This document shows, piece after piece, positions 63,948-64,000 of a stretch of 64,000 nt of DNA. The position numbers and the translations under genes were made by a program. Numbering within the stretch: position 1 is the first letter of the stretch; every line of letters starts with the position of its first letter. Origin of the DNA: Paenibacillus tianmuensis (lineage in GTDB: Bacteria > Bacillota > Bacilli > Paenibacillales > NBRC-103111); assembly GCF_900100345.1 (NCBI RefSeq), contig NZ_FMTT01000004.1, positions 1 to 64,000 of the forward strand, in the 5' to 3' direction. The notes beneath the pieces are model-generated. The model saw only the letters and a list, made by a program, of their open reading frames with translations, did no database searches and had not been told where the DNA came from.

Positions 63948-64000
63948 CACCTGACGGACAAATAAACGAAAGCTTGCCCGACGCGCGTTGACCGTCCGGC

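Overview
The window is ordinary chromosome from an endospore-forming, naturally competent-type, low-A+T member of the Bacillales, most likely Paenibacillus, Cohnella or a close relative. The reasons are a complete yqeG-yqeH-aroE-yhbY-nadD-yqeK-rsfS-yqeM block followed by comER/comEA-comEB-comEC, a spoVAC-spoVAD-spoVAE spore cluster, a spore-type LysM/GH18 hydrolase, strong GGAGG ribosome binding sites, a leuS T-box, and GC-rich codon use. No rRNA, tRNA, CRISPR array, insertion sequence or prophage was seen.

Layout. 1-5.5 kb: a LysR regulator, a nitronate monooxygenase-like flavoprotein, a DMT permease and a TetR-MATE efflux operon with a visible operator. 5.5-21.6 kb: the competence and ribosome-assembly/NAD block on the minus strand, interrupted by metY (between comEA and comEB), leuS with its T-box, and cvfB. 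A GC-rich, repeat-bearing spacer lies between yhbY and aroE. 21.6-26.1 kb: a MoxR-DUF58-transglutaminase operon. 26.3-29.5 kb: a spore germination cluster of the spoVA2 type (DUF421-spoVAC-spoVAD-spoVAE with a divergent DUF1657 gene). 29.7-33.3 kb: a divergent-type uronate isomerase behind a perfect palindrome, a candidate structured RNA, an L,D-transpeptidase and an unrecognised secreted protein. 33.4-40.1 kb: an amino-sugar/tagatose-type set (SIS isomerase, class II aldolase, PfkB kinase), a DMT permease, aspartase and fructokinase.

40.3-45.9 kb holds the most interesting regulation. A strong promoter drives a 28-codon leader frame followed by two intrinsic terminators, and then a heterodimeric ABC exporter resembling Bacillus subtilis BmrC/BmrD. 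This is the arrangement expected for antibiotic-sensing transcription attenuation. A protein with a WHE-type motif and a striking Cys/Ser tail follows. 45.9-52.2 kb: a lone SUKH protein, a DUF457 membrane protein, a secreted glycerophosphodiesterase, the LysM/GH18 hydrolase and a LysR-MFS pair. 52.2-59.7 kb: rocA and putB (proline to glutamate) and a complete liv branched-chain amino acid ABC transporter. 59.7-64 kb: a divergent sigma-54-type regulator with degenerate ATPase motifs and conspicuous operator-like repeats, a decayed yggS fragment, cysK and a universal stress protein.

Gene starts were moved from the longest open frame wherever a Shine-Dalgarno sequence or overlap with the upstream gene argued for it; this is stated in each entry. 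All functions are by family recognition from the sequence alone.
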